Positions 17,437-26,020 of a stretch of 64,000 nucleotides of DNA are shown here, in pieces. A program made the translations under genes and the position numbers. This DNA is from Streptomyces hilarionis (GTDB taxonomy: Bacteria; Actinomycetota; Actinomycetes; Streptomycetales; Streptomycetaceae): the NCBI RefSeq assembly GCF_024539675.1, contig NZ_JAHHIT010000040.1, positions 62,001-126,000 on the forward strand, read 5' to 3'. The stretch's first letter is position 1, and each line of letters starts with the position of its first letter. The notes beneath the pieces are model-generated. The model was given only the letters and a program-made list of their open reading frames with translations. It was not told the origin of the DNA and searched no databases.

Positions 17437-19136
17437 CGTGACCCCTCCTCGGCAGCACCCGGGACCGGCACGGTCAGCGCGGGCTGCGGACCGGGCCGCG
17501 GATCCGGCGGGCCGGTCCGGACGCCGGGCTCGGTCAGCGCCTCCGGCAGGACGACGGTGAACTCCGCGCCCCCGCCGGTCGCCTCGCCCACCGTCGCCCT
17601 GCCGCCCTGCCGCTCGGCCAGCCTGCGCACCAGGGAGAGCCCGATCCCACGCTTGCCGTGCGCCGGCGGCTTCTTCGTGGACCAGCCCTCCGTGAAGACC
17701 AGCTCACGCCGTTCGGCCGGAATGCCCGGGCCCGTGTCCCGCACCCGCAGGACGGCGGTACGGCCCTCGGAGCGCAGTTCGACCTCCACGCGCGCGTGGG
17801 GCGTGCCCGCGACGGCGTCGAGCGCGTTGTCCACCAGGTTGCCGACGACGGTGACCAGCCCGCGCGGGTCGACCAGGCGGTCGGGCAGCCGAGTCCGGTC
17901 GGAGACCCACAGGGCGACGCCCCGCTCGGCCGCGACGGTCGCCTTGCCCACGAGCAGCGCCGCGAGCAGGGGGTCCTCGATCTTCTCGGTCACCTGCTCC
18001 GCGGTCGCCCGGTGATCGCCGACCACCTCGCCGACGAACTCGACGGCGTCGTCGTACATCTCCAGTTCCAGCAGGCCCAGCAGCGTGTGCATCCGGTTGG
18101 CGTGCTCGTGGTCCTGGGCGCGCAGCGCGTCGATGAGGCCGTGCGTCGAGTCGAGTTCCCGGCCCAGCTGCTCCAGCTCGGTGCGGTCGCGCAGCGTGGC
18201 CACGGCGCCCCCGTCGTCGGTGGGCATCCGGTTGACGACCAGGACGCGCTGGCCGCGCACGGCGATCAGATCGGTGCCGTCCACCCGGCCGGCCAGCACG
18301 TCGGCCGTCCGCCCCTCGCCGAGCGCCTCGTCGGGCAGCGCGCCCACCGCCTCTTCACCGATGCCCAGCAGGCGCTGCGCCTCGTCGTTGAGCAGGCGGA
18401 CCCGGCCGGCCCGGTCGAGGGCGACGACGCCCTCCCGTATCCCGTGCAGCATCGCCTCGCGCTCGGCGAGGAGCGCGGAGATGTCGGAGAAGGCCAGGTC
18501 GCGGGTCTGCCTCTGGACCCGGCGGGAGATGAGCCAGGCCGCCAGGGCGCCCACGGCCAGCGCTCCTCCGGCGTAGGCGAACAGACCGGGGATCGCGTGG
18601 ATGAGCCGGGCGCGCACGCTGTCGTACTCGATGCCGACCGAGACCGCGCCGATGATCTTGTTCTGGTCGTCGCGCAGCGGCACCTTGCCGCGGGCCGAGC
18701 GGCCCAGGGTCCCGCTGTCGATCTCCATGACGTCCCGGCCGCGCAGCGCCTCGCTCGGGTCGGTCGAGACATGGCCGCCGACCTGGTCGGGGTCGGTGTG
18801 TGACCAACGGGTGCCGTGCCGGTCCATCACCACGACGTACTCGGCGCCACTGGCCTTGCGGATCCGCTCGGCCTCCTGCTGCACCGGGCCGTCCACCGTC
18901 GGCCGCGAACGCTCAAGATCGTCGGCGATCTGCGGCATCGCCGCGGTGGTCTGCGCGATGGCCAGCGCGCGCCGCATCGCCTGGTCGTCGAGCTGGTTGC
19001 CGAGCGGGGCGAGGAACAGTCCGGTGGCCAGCACCACGACCCCCGCGGCGATCGCCAGCTGCATGAGCAGGAGCTGCGAGAACATGCGCCGCGGCATGCC
19101 GATGCGCAGGCGGCGGGCGGGGGGAGTGGGGCTCAT
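17433..19136 (-). CDS. CitA/DcuS-type sensor histidine kinase
   Basis: A 567-residue kinase in the classic CitA layout: transmembrane helix 1 (about 21-43), an extracytoplasmic PDC/Cache-type sensor (44-182), helix 2 (183-204), a PAS domain (about 215-320) and a DHp with QDHEHANRMH, where His343 is the phosphorylation site of this class. An ATPase domain ends the catalytic part (NLVDNALDAV; DTGPGIP; GKRGIGLSLVRR). A Pro-rich tail follows. ATG 19136 is chosen because the family N-terminus begins there; upstream frame is not coding-like. It probably reads an extracellular carboxylate-like ligand and signals to the coupled regulator at 16756. Confidence 0.92.
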   Translation of the reverse strand: MSPTPPARRLRIGMPRRMFSQLLLMQLAIAAGVVVLATGLFLAPLGNQLDDQAMRRALAIAQTTAAMPQIADDLERSRPTVDGPVQQEAERIRKASGAEYVVVMDRHGTRWSHTDPDQVGGHVSTDPSEALRGRDVMEIDSGTLGRSARGKVPLRDDQNKIIGAVSVGIEYDSVRARLIHAIPGLFAYAGGALAVGALAAWLISRRVQRQTRDLAFSDISALLAEREAMLHGIREGVVALDRAGRVRLLNDEAQRLLGIGEEAVGALPDEALGEGRTADVLAGRVDGTDLIAVRGQRVLVVNRMPTDDGGAVATLRDRTELEQLGRELDSTHGLIDALRAQDHEHANRMHTLLGLLELEMYDDAVEFVGEVVGDHRATAEQVTEKIEDPLLAALLVGKATVAAERGVALWVSDRTRLPDRLVDPRGLVTVVGNLVDNALDAVAGTPHARVEVELRSEGRTAVLRVRDTGPGIPAERRELVFTEGWSTKKPPAHGKRGIGLSLVRRLAERQGGRATVGEATGGGAEFTVVLPEALTEPGVRTGPPDPRPGPQPALTVPVPGAAEEGSR

Positions 19137-19166
19137 ACCCAAGACGGTACGTGGACGGGCCCGCAC

Positions 19167-19209
19167 AACCGTAGGGATGGTGGCGCGGATCTCTTGACCC
19201 ACTCAAGAG
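19167..19209 (-). promoter_or_regulatory. Promoter and inverted repeat upstream of the CitA-type kinase
   Basis: A perfect 7-bp inverted repeat, CTCTTGA/TCAAGAG (19191-19197 and 19203-19209), lies about 55-73 nt before the kinase start. On the minus strand TACGGT (19167-19172) is a fair -10, and one repeat arm falls where the -35 should be, with an 18-nt spacer. This fits an activator site replacing a weak -35. Confidence 0.45.
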
Positions 19210-19379
19210 GAAACGGTTCGGCAGTGGGCGTAGGGACCGCGTCATGCATGGGCGGAAACCGCGCCCCGTGCGTTCGGTGCGGCGTAGGCACAGCCCTGGC
19301 CTGAGATCGAGACCGAGCCCGAGACCCGGCCCGCCCGGGACCGAGCCCCGGCCTGGACGCACTCGGGGTCGAAACCGAG

Positions 19380-19413
19380 ACCGAGCCCAGACTGGTACCG
19401 GTCCGGGCTCGGT
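19380..19413 (-). terminator. Terminator after the ferredoxin-like gene
   Basis: A 13-bp stem with one mismatch (19380-19392 with 19401-19413) and an 8-nt loop, 19 nt beyond the stop of the gene at 19432. The adjoining 19300-19400 is low-complexity ACCGAGC-type repeat sequence. Confidence 0.6.
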
Positions 19414-19431
19414 ACCCAGAGCGCTCGCCCC

Positions 19432-20373
19432 TCAGCCCGCCGACGCCGCGCCCGCCAGCTCCCGCACCGCCACGACGTCCATCCGCGCGGGGGTGCCCAG
19501 GACCGACACTCCGCAGCTCTCCGGCCGGGGCGGCGACGCGGCGCCCTGTTCCACCACGACCTCCCAGTGACGTCCGTCGGTGTGTGCGACGGTCACCTCC
19601 CACCGCGGTGCGCCCCCGGCGGTCCGCACGACGCTCAGCGCCTGCGCCGCGTCCTCGCCGGTAGCCGTGCGCACCGCCAGCTCCGCCGCCTGGCCGGGCC
19701 GCTCCCAGGCTGAGCTCCCCCGGCACCCGTCCACGATGATCCGGTCCTCCCGGACACCGCGCAAGACCTCCTTGACGGTGTGGGCCCCCACGCGGCCGTA
19801 CACGTATCCGTGCGGCAGAACGAGCACGGTGGGGGAGAAGCGGTGGCCGCCCAGATGGGTGACCTCCCAGGCCCCCCGCACCCCCGAGGCGGCCAGTCGA
19901 GCGGCCAGCGGACGCCCCAGGAGGGCGCAGCAGCGGTCGCGCTTGCCGTTGGTGCAGACGAGCGCGAGCGGGTCGCCCGTGTGGGGCCCGCCCCGGAGCG
20001 CGTCGTCGAAGGTGCGGTGCTCGCCCCGGCCGAGCGCGGCGAAGTCGAGGTCCAGCAGCCGGCGCGGATCGTGGGTCGTGGCGCCGTGCAGCCACACCCG
20101 CCCGGGGACGGTGTGGGCCGCGTACACCTGCCGCAGCGGGGGAGCGCCGAAGTCCGCGTGGCGGCCGGGACGCCGGATGAGCGCGATGCGCACCCCGGTG
20201 CCCTGCGCGGCCGCTTCCAGGGCGCGGCCCAGGGCGGGGTCCAGGTGGCTGGAGACCAGCGCTCTGGCGCCCCAGGGCCCGGGCTGCTCCAGCAGCAGCC
20301 AGGTGGTTGCCGTGGCCGCGGTTCCGGAGAGGGGCTCGTCGAGGTCCCGCGAGACGGTCGCGCACGTACTCAC
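19432..20373 (-). CDS. Sucrase/ferredoxin-like (Suc_Fer, Apd1-type) 2Fe-2S protein
   Basis: A 313-residue protein of the sucrase/ferredoxin-like family, a thioredoxin-like ferredoxin fold. Cys140-x7-Cys148 (CTNGKRDRC) and His173-x3-His177 (HLGGH) match the mixed Cys/His 2Fe-2S ligand set known from yeast Apd1. GTG 20373 is the first start after an iron-box-like operator and lies 7 nt from a -10 (TAGGCT on its strand), so the mRNA is probably leaderless and repressed by DmdR1/IdeR when iron is plentiful. Iron control suggests a redox role in iron acquisition, such as ferric-siderophore reduction; that role is inference. Confidence 0.85.
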   Translation of the reverse strand: MSTCATVSRDLDEPLSGTAATATTWLLLEQPGPWGARALVSSHLDPALGRALEAAAQGTGVRIALIRRPGRHADFGAPPLRQVYAAHTVPGRVWLHGATTHDPRRLLDLDFAALGRGEHRTFDDALRGGPHTGDPLALVCTNGKRDRCCALLGRPLAARLAASGVRGAWEVTHLGGHRFSPTVLVLPHGYVYGRVGAHTVKEVLRGVREDRIIVDGCRGSSAWERPGQAAELAVRTATGEDAAQALSVVRTAGGAPRWEVTVAHTDGRHWEVVVEQGAASPPRPESCGVSVLGTPARMDVVAVRELAGAASAG

Positions 20374-20392
20374 AGAGGTGAGCCTAACCTGA
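20374..20392 (-). promoter_or_regulatory. Iron box (DmdR1/IdeR operator) over the promoter of the Suc_Fer gene
   Basis: On the minus strand the 19-mer TCAGGTTAGGCTCACCTCT matches the actinobacterial iron-box consensus TTAGGTTAGGCTCACCTAA at 16 of 19 positions. It contains a -10 hexamer (TAGGCT) and ends immediately before the GTG start, so repressor binding would block transcription initiation directly. Confidence 0.8.
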
Positions 20393-20542
20393 CTCACCGC
20401 GGGACGACCTCCGGCCCGCTCGGGCGGTCGTCCCTCCGCCGTCACCGAGACGCTCACCGAGACGGCTTCCGGCCCCGGTCCGGCCCCGGTCCCGGGCCCG
20501 GTCCGGCACTCTTCCTGTCGGCGCGCTCTTCGCGTCGGCTCA

Positions 20543-20581
20543 CCTGGCGGCCTGGCGGCCTGGCGGCCTGGCGGCCTGGCG
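20543..20581. repeat. Tandem 9-bp repeat
   Basis: The unit CCTGGCGGC is repeated about 4.3 times without error, 5 bp beyond the stop of the citrate-synthase-like gene. It is preceded by further low-complexity CCGGTCCGG-type sequence (20470-20510). It is a likely site of replication slippage. Confidence 0.85.
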
Positions 20582-20585
20582 TGCC

Positions 20586-21833
20586 TCAGCCGGGCAGGGG
20601 GCGAGGCGGTCTCAGGCCCACGTAGTGGCCGCTCGGGCGCATTCTCAGAGGGCGTTCGCCGTACTCCTCCAGGGCGTGAGCGATCCAGCCCGCCGTACGG
20701 GCGACGGCGAAGATCGTCTCGGCCGCCGAGGCCTCCATGCCGCTCGACGCGGTGAGGACGGCGAGCGCCAGGTCGACGTTGGCGTGCAGCGGCGCGTGGC
20801 GGGCGGCGGTGGCCACGATGTCCCGGGCCGCGGCGAGGGCGGGCCCGGCCTCCGGAATCTCCTCCAGGAGGGCGAACAGGGCACGCGCGCGTGGATCCTC
20901 GCCGGCGTAGAGCCGATGGCCGAGACCGGGGATGCGCCGGCCCGCCCGCAGCTCCTGCGCGATCACGGGTCCGGCGGTGCCGAGGTCCAGCACGTCGAGC
21001 AGCATGCGGTGGGCGAGCCCGCCCGCCGCGCCGTGCAGCGGCCCCTCGAGCACGCCGAGGCCGGCGGACACGGCCGCGTAGGCGTGCGCGCGGGCCGAGG
21101 CGGCGACGCGCACCGCGAGGGTCGAGGCGGCCAGATCGTGGTCGGCGAGCAGCCCGAGCGCCGTGTCGAGGACGTGCAGCTGGGCGTCCTCGGCGGGCCG
21201 TCCGCTGAGCCTGCCCCACAGACGGCCGGCGAGGGAGTCCCCGTCGCGGTGGGTGTGGCGCTTCGGGGGCAGGGCGGCGACCAGGGTCGGGATCAGGACG
21301 CGCGCGGTGGCGAGGACCGCTTCCTCGGACAGGTCGAAACGCAGCGGGTCCGCGGCCGCGGCGGCGACGGCCGCGACCCGCAACCGCTCGGTGGGACCGG
21401 CGTGTTCGGGCAGCGCGTCCGCGACACGGCGGGCGGCCTCGACCGACGCCTCGGGCGCGGTGAACACGGCTCCCTCGTGGAGCCGTCCGGTCCACAGCCA
21501 CTCCGCGACCTCCTCGTAGGAGTGCCGGGCCGTCAGAGCGACGGCGTCGACGCCCCGGAAGTAGTAGCGGTCCTCGTCGATGAGGGTGAGGTGTGTGCGC
21601 ACGGACGGTTCGCCCCCGGGGCCGGCTGCCTCGCGCCTGGTGCGCCGCGCGAGAGCCTCGACCTCCTGCGCGTCGAAGGTGCTGCCCCGGCCGCCGGGCG
21701 CCCGCCTGCTGCTCAGCCGGCCGCGGCTGACGTACGCGTACACGGTGTCGGGTTTCACCCCGAGCAGGTCGGCGGCCTCCCTGGTGCTCAGCCGTCGTTC
21801 GGGGTGGCCGGGGCCGCTTTCCTGATCGCGCAT
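20586..21833 (-). CDS. Citrate synthase homologue with N-terminal helix-turn-helix
   Basis: A 415-residue protein. Residues 14-60 form an excisionase/MerR-like DNA-binding helix-turn-helix (LSTREAADLLGVKPDTVYAY, then SRGRLSSRRAPGG), which is absent from metabolic citrate synthases. From about residue 80 onward it is a citrate synthase fold. The active-site residues are kept: DHD with His232, GPLHG with His267, GHRLY with His306, and ANVD with Asp354. It could therefore be a working 2-methylcitrate/citrate synthase, a sensor of acyl-CoA or oxaloacetate attached to DNA, or both. ATG 21833 is supported by the start of the HTH. It is divergent from the CobW gene. S. coelicolor has similar genes at the matching place (from memory). 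Confidence 0.88.
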   Translation of the reverse strand: MRDQESGPGHPERRLSTREAADLLGVKPDTVYAYVSRGRLSSRRAPGGRGSTFDAQEVEALARRTRREAAGPGGEPSVRTHLTLIDEDRYYFRGVDAVALTARHSYEEVAEWLWTGRLHEGAVFTAPEASVEAARRVADALPEHAGPTERLRVAAVAAAAADPLRFDLSEEAVLATARVLIPTLVAALPPKRHTHRDGDSLAGRLWGRLSGRPAEDAQLHVLDTALGLLADHDLAASTLAVRVAASARAHAYAAVSAGLGVLEGPLHGAAGGLAHRMLLDVLDLGTAGPVIAQELRAGRRIPGLGHRLYAGEDPRARALFALLEEIPEAGPALAAARDIVATAARHAPLHANVDLALAVLTASSGMEASAAETIFAVARTAGWIAHALEEYGERPLRMRPSGHYVGLRPPRPLPG

Positions 21834-22067
21834 GGGGGTCACGGTATCCACCGGAGCAGGTGTGGAATCCGTGCCTGTGGACAACGGAGTTCCAGCGCGG
21901 GTCGTGCGCCGTCGTCCCGGCCCCGAGGCGGGGATGCGGGGACGGCGGCGCACGGCGGGCGTGGACCTCGTGGGGTTCCGCGCGGCTCGTATCCTGGGCC
22001 GCAGTCCATCCTCGTCGGTGTGCCGGGCCGCGAACCGGTGCACACGCAAGGGCAAGAGAGGCCGTAC

Positions 22068-23204
22068 GTGTCGCAGAGCCGCAGTCCGCAGCAGATCCCG
22101 GTCGTCGTGCTCGCCGGCTTCCTCGGCTCGGGCAAGACGACCCTGCTCAACCACCTCCTGCACCGCAGCGGGGGCAGCCGGATCGGCGCGATCGTCAACG
22201 ACTTCGGCGCCATCGAGATCGACGCCATGGCCGTGGCGGGCGCGCTCGGCGACTCGACGGTCTCCCTCGGCAACGGCTGCCTGTGCTGTGCCGTCGACAC
22301 CAGCGAGCTCGACGCCTACCTCGAACGGCTGGCCCGTCCGGCCGCCGGCATCGACGTCATCGTCATCGAGGCCTCCGGTCTCGCCGAGCCGCAGGAACTC
22401 GTCAGGATGGTGCTGGCCACCGACCACCCGAGAATCGTGTACGGCGGACTCGTCGAGGTCGTCGACGCGGCCGAGTTCGACGACACCCGGGTGAAGCACC
22501 CCGAGATCGACCGGCACCTCGGGCTGGCCGACCTGGTCGTGGTCAACAAGCTCGACCGCGCGCCCGACTCCGGCCGGGTTCTCGGCCTGGTGCGTTCGCT
22601 GACCGACGGCGCCGCCGTCGTCCCCGCCACGTACGGCCGTATCGACCCCGAGTTCCTCTTCGACTGCCGGCCGAGCGAGGAGCGCGTCGGGCAGCTCACC
22701 TTCGACGATCTGCACGACCGCGGCGACGACGGCCATGCCGAGCACCTCCACACCGCCTACGACAGCCTCTCCTTCACCTCCGAAGTGCCCATGGGGCCGC
22801 GGCGGTTGATGGAGTTCCTGGACAGCCGGCCGGAAGGGCTGTACCGGATCAAGGGATATGTGGACTTCGGTCAACACGATCCGGGGAACCGGTACGCCGT
22901 CCACGCCGTGGGGCGCTTCCTCCGCTTCCACCCGGAGCCCTGGCCGTCCGGTGACGCCCGCCGCACCGAGCTCGTCCTCATCGGCTCGGGCATCGACGCC
23001 TCCGCCCTCGGAGGGGCGCTGGAGGCCTGTGTGAGCGACGCTCCGCCCGCAGGCGAACACGAGATGTGGGGCGTCCTGCGCTATGTGCAGGACCCCGATG
23101 ACGCTGTTGCCGCCGATGACCCGGAGGCCCCCGAGGACCGTGGCGAGGACGCGGGCGGGGAGGAGAGTTCCGTGTTCGCGGCCGAGTCCCCGGCCTTCCC
23201 GTAG
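22068..23204 (+). CDS. CobW/COG0523 G3E-family GTPase
   Basis: A 378-residue P-loop GTPase. G1 is GFLGSGKTT (17-25), followed by the metal-binding CLCC motif at 71-74 in GNGCLCCAV, EASGLAEP (switch/G3 region) and the base-recognition motif NKLD. The C-terminal CobW_C domain has a metal-binding-like DHGHAEHLH-type His cluster and ends in an acidic tail. Such proteins insert or deliver Zn, Co or Fe into client proteins. No Zur box (AT-rich TGAAAATGATTTTCA-like) is visible upstream, so zinc control is not indicated. GAGAGG at 22056-22061 supports GTG 22068. Confidence 0.9.
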   Translation: MSQSRSPQQIPVVVLAGFLGSGKTTLLNHLLHRSGGSRIGAIVNDFGAIEIDAMAVAGALGDSTVSLGNGCLCCAVDTSELDAYLERLARPAAGIDVIVIEASGLAEPQELVRMVLATDHPRIVYGGLVEVVDAAEFDDTRVKHPEIDRHLGLADLVVVNKLDRAPDSGRVLGLVRSLTDGAAVVPATYGRIDPEFLFDCRPSEERVGQLTFDDLHDRGDDGHAEHLHTAYDSLSFTSEVPMGPRRLMEFLDSRPEGLYRIKGYVDFGQHDPGNRYAVHAVGRFLRFHPEPWPSGDARRTELVLIGSGIDASALGGALEACVSDAPPAGEHEMWGVLRYVQDPDDAVAADDPEAPEDRGEDAGGEESSVFAAESPAFP

Positions 23205-23218
23205 GACGGGAAGGCCGG
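23190..23218. terminator. Terminator between CobW gene and parC
   Basis: A perfect 13-bp stem (23190-23202 with 23206-23218) with a 3-nt loop. It overlaps the CobW stop codon and lies between convergent genes, so it can act on both strands. Confidence 0.75.
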
Positions 23219-23283
23219 CAGGGCCCGCAGAGGCCCCGACCGGTCCGGGGCCGGGGAGGCCGGGGCCTGGGCCGTGGCGGGTC

Positions 23284-25749
23284 CTAGACCGGTCCCGCCA
23301 CCACCGAGACCGTCTTCGGCAGCGACACGCCCGAGCCGTCGCGGCGCGGGTCGATCTCCGGGAGGTCGGCGGGCAGGCCGTTCTTCTGCGCCGCCTTGGC
23401 CGGGACGGGACCCGCCCAGGCCAGGGAGAGGCAGTCCTCGCCCTTCAGGAACCGCTGGCAGCGCACACCGCCGGTGGCCCGGCCCTTGCGCGGATACTGG
23501 TCGAACGGGGTGAGCTTGGCGGTCGTCTGGACCGAGTCGTCCAGGGTTCCGCGCGAGCCCGCGATGGTGAAGACGACCGCGTCCGCCGCGGGGTCCACGG
23601 CCGTGAACGAGATCACCTTCGCGCCCTCGGTGAGCTTGATGCCCGTCATACCGCCCGCCGGACGGCCCTGCGGCCGCACCTGCGCGGCCTGGTAGCGCAG
23701 CAGTTGGGCGTCGTCGGTGATGAAGACCAGGTCCTCGTCGCCGGTGCGCAGCTCGACGGCGCCGACGATCCGGTCGCCGTCCCGCAGGCCGATGACCTCC
23801 AGCTCGTCCTTGTTGGTCGGATAGTCGGGAACGACGCGCTTGACCACGCCTTGTTCCGTGCCGATGGCCAGGCCGGGGGACGACTCGTCGAGCGTCGTCA
23901 GACAGATCACCGTCTCGTCGCCCTCCAGGGAGACGAACTCCGCCAGCGGGGCGCCGCCCGACAGGTTCGGCACCGAGGCGGTGTCGGGGAGCTGCGGCAG
24001 ATCGACGACGTTGATCCGCAGCAGCCGGCCCGACGAGGTGACCGCGCCGATCTCCCCGCGCGCGGTGGCCGGGACGGCCGAGACGATCACGTCGTGCTTG
24101 GTGCGCCGGCTCTCGGCGTCCTCGGAGCTCTCGGCGAAGGGATCGCCGTTGGCGGTGCGGGCCAGCAGGCCCGTGGAGGACAGCAGGACGCGGCAGGGGT
24201 CGTCGGCGACCTGGAGGGGGACGGCGGCGGCGGTGGCGCCCGAGGACTCCAGCAGCACCGTGCGGCGCTCGGTGCCGAACTTCTTCGCCACCGCGGCCAG
24301 TTCGGCCGAGACCAGCTTGCGCAGCTCCGCGTCCGACTCCAGGATCCGGGTCAGCTCGGCGATCTCCTCGTTGAGCCGCTCCTTCTCCGCCTCCAGCTCG
24401 ATGCGGTCGAACCGGGTCAGGCGGCGCAGCGGGGTGTCCAGGATGTACTGGGTCTGGATCTCCGACAGCGAGAAGCGCTCCATCAGGCGTTCCTTGGCCT
24501 GGGCGCTGTTGTCGCTGGAGCGGATCAGCCGGATGACCTCGTCGATGTCGACGAGGGCCGTGAGCAGGCCTTCGACCAGGTGCAGCCGGTCGCGGCGCTT
24601 GGTGCGGCGGAACTCGCTGCGGCGGCGCACGACGTTGAAGCGGTGGTCGAGGTAGACCTCCAGCAGCTCCTTCAGGCCCAGCGTGAGCGGCTGGCCGTCG
24701 ACCAGGGCCACGTTGTTGATGCCGAAGGACTCCTCCATCGGCGTCAGCTTGTAGAGCTGTTCGAGGACCGCCTCCGGCACGAAGCCGTTCTTGATCTCGA
24801 TGACCAGACGCAGGCCGTGTGCGCGGTCGGTGAGGTCCTTGACGTCGGCGATGCCCTGGATCTTCTTGGAGCCGACGAGGTCCTTGATCTTCGCGATGAC
24901 CTTCTCGGGGCCGACCGTGAAGGGCAGTTCGGTGACGACCAGGCCCTTGCGGCGGGCCGTGACGGTCTCCACCGCCACCGTGGCGCGGATCTTGAAGGTG
25001 CCGCGTCCGTTCTCATAGGCGTCCCGGATGCCCGAGAGGCCGACGATCCGGCCGCCGGTGGGCAGGTCGGGGCCCGGCACGAACTTCATCAGGGCGTCGA
25101 GATCGGCGCCGGGGTACCGGATGAGGTGACGGGCCGCCGCGACGACCTCGCCCAGGTTGTGCGGCGGCATGTTGGTGGCCATGCCGACCGCGATCCCGGA
25201 GGCGCCGTTGACCAGGAGGTTCGGGAAGGCGGCGGGCAGCGCGACCGGCTCCTGCTCCTGGCCGTCGTAGTTGGGCGCGAAGTCGACCGTGTCCTCGTCG
25301 ATCGACTCCGTCATCAGGCTCGTCGCCGCGGCCTGACGGCACTCGGTGTACCGCATGGCGGCCGGCGGGTCGTCGTTGCCCAGCGAGCCGAAGTTGCCGT
25401 GGCCGTCGACCAGCGGCAGCCGCATGGAGAAGGGCTGGGCCATCCGCACCAGGGCGTCGTAGATCGACGCGTCTCCGTGCGGGTGCAGCTTGCCCATGAC
25501 CTCGCCGACGACGCGGGCGCACTTGACGTAGCCGCGCTCGGGGCGCAGGCCCATCTCGTTCATCTGGTAGACGATGCGGCGGTGCACCGGCTTCAGGCCG
25601 TCACGGGCGTCCGGCAGGGCGCGGGAGTAGATGACCGAGTACGCGTACTCGAGGAAGGAGCCCTGCATCTCGTCGACGACGTCGATGTCGAGGATGCGCT
25701 CCTCGTACGAGTCGTCGGGCGGCGGGGTCTTCGTGCTGCGGCGGGCCAT
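23284..25749 (-). CDS. parC: DNA topoisomerase IV subunit A
   Basis: An 821-residue type IIA topoisomerase A subunit. The winged-helix breakage-reunion domain carries catalytic Tyr134 in AMRYTE and the quinolone-determining stretch [17 protein letters not shown] (88-104). The tower and coiled-coil gate (about 380-450) follow. The C-terminal half is a six-bladed beta-pinwheel. The GyrA-box QRRGGKG is not apparent, which fits ParC rather than GyrA. It pairs with the parE product; the genes are 15 kb apart and on opposite strands. ATG 25749 is preceded by AAGGAG on its strand. It is divergent from the M16 peptidase operon. Confidence 0.95.
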   Translation of the reverse strand: MARRSTKTPPPDDSYEERILDIDVVDEMQGSFLEYAYSVIYSRALPDARDGLKPVHRRIVYQMNEMGLRPERGYVKCARVVGEVMGKLHPHGDASIYDALVRMAQPFSMRLPLVDGHGNFGSLGNDDPPAAMRYTECRQAAATSLMTESIDEDTVDFAPNYDGQEQEPVALPAAFPNLLVNGASGIAVGMATNMPPHNLGEVVAAARHLIRYPGADLDALMKFVPGPDLPTGGRIVGLSGIRDAYENGRGTFKIRATVAVETVTARRKGLVVTELPFTVGPEKVIAKIKDLVGSKKIQGIADVKDLTDRAHGLRLVIEIKNGFVPEAVLEQLYKLTPMEESFGINNVALVDGQPLTLGLKELLEVYLDHRFNVVRRRSEFRRTKRRDRLHLVEGLLTALVDIDEVIRLIRSSDNSAQAKERLMERFSLSEIQTQYILDTPLRRLTRFDRIELEAEKERLNEEIAELTRILESDAELRKLVSAELAAVAKKFGTERRTVLLESSGATAAAVPLQVADDPCRVLLSSTGLLARTANGDPFAESSEDAESRRTKHDVIVSAVPATARGEIGAVTSSGRLLRINVVDLPQLPDTASVPNLSGGAPLAEFVSLEGDETVICLTTLDESSPGLAIGTEQGVVKRVVPDYPTNKDELEVIGLRDGDRIVGAVELRTGDEDLVFITDDAQLLRYQAAQVRPQGRPAGGMTGIKLTEGAKVISFTAVDPAADAVVFTIAGSRGTLDDSVQTTAKLTPFDQYPRKGRATGGVRCQRFLKGEDCLSLAWAGPVPAKAAQKNGLPADLPEIDPRRDGSGVSLPKTVSVVAGPV

Positions 25750-26020
25750 CGCTGCCGGCTCCTTGCTGGGGCGTGTGACGGGATCTGATGCGGACCATTG
25801 TGGACCGTGGCACTGACAGAGCGGGCGAGGACCCGGCGTCGGCCGTCCGGGCCCGCACGCGAAGGCACCTCCTCCACGGCTGCCCGCAGGCTACGCGATC
25901 TCGCTCTCGGCGTACGTCGCCCGGGAACTTCGCCGACCGTCCGCACGCTTGCATACAGTGGCAGGACCGGCAGGAAAACCGCGGTTTCGACGACCGCGTC
26001 CGCGATCGGAAGGGACGTAC

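Noticed and set aside
21834..22067. Zur box upstream of the CobW GTPase gene
   Set aside because: No AT-rich palindrome resembling the Zur consensus is present between the divergent starts.
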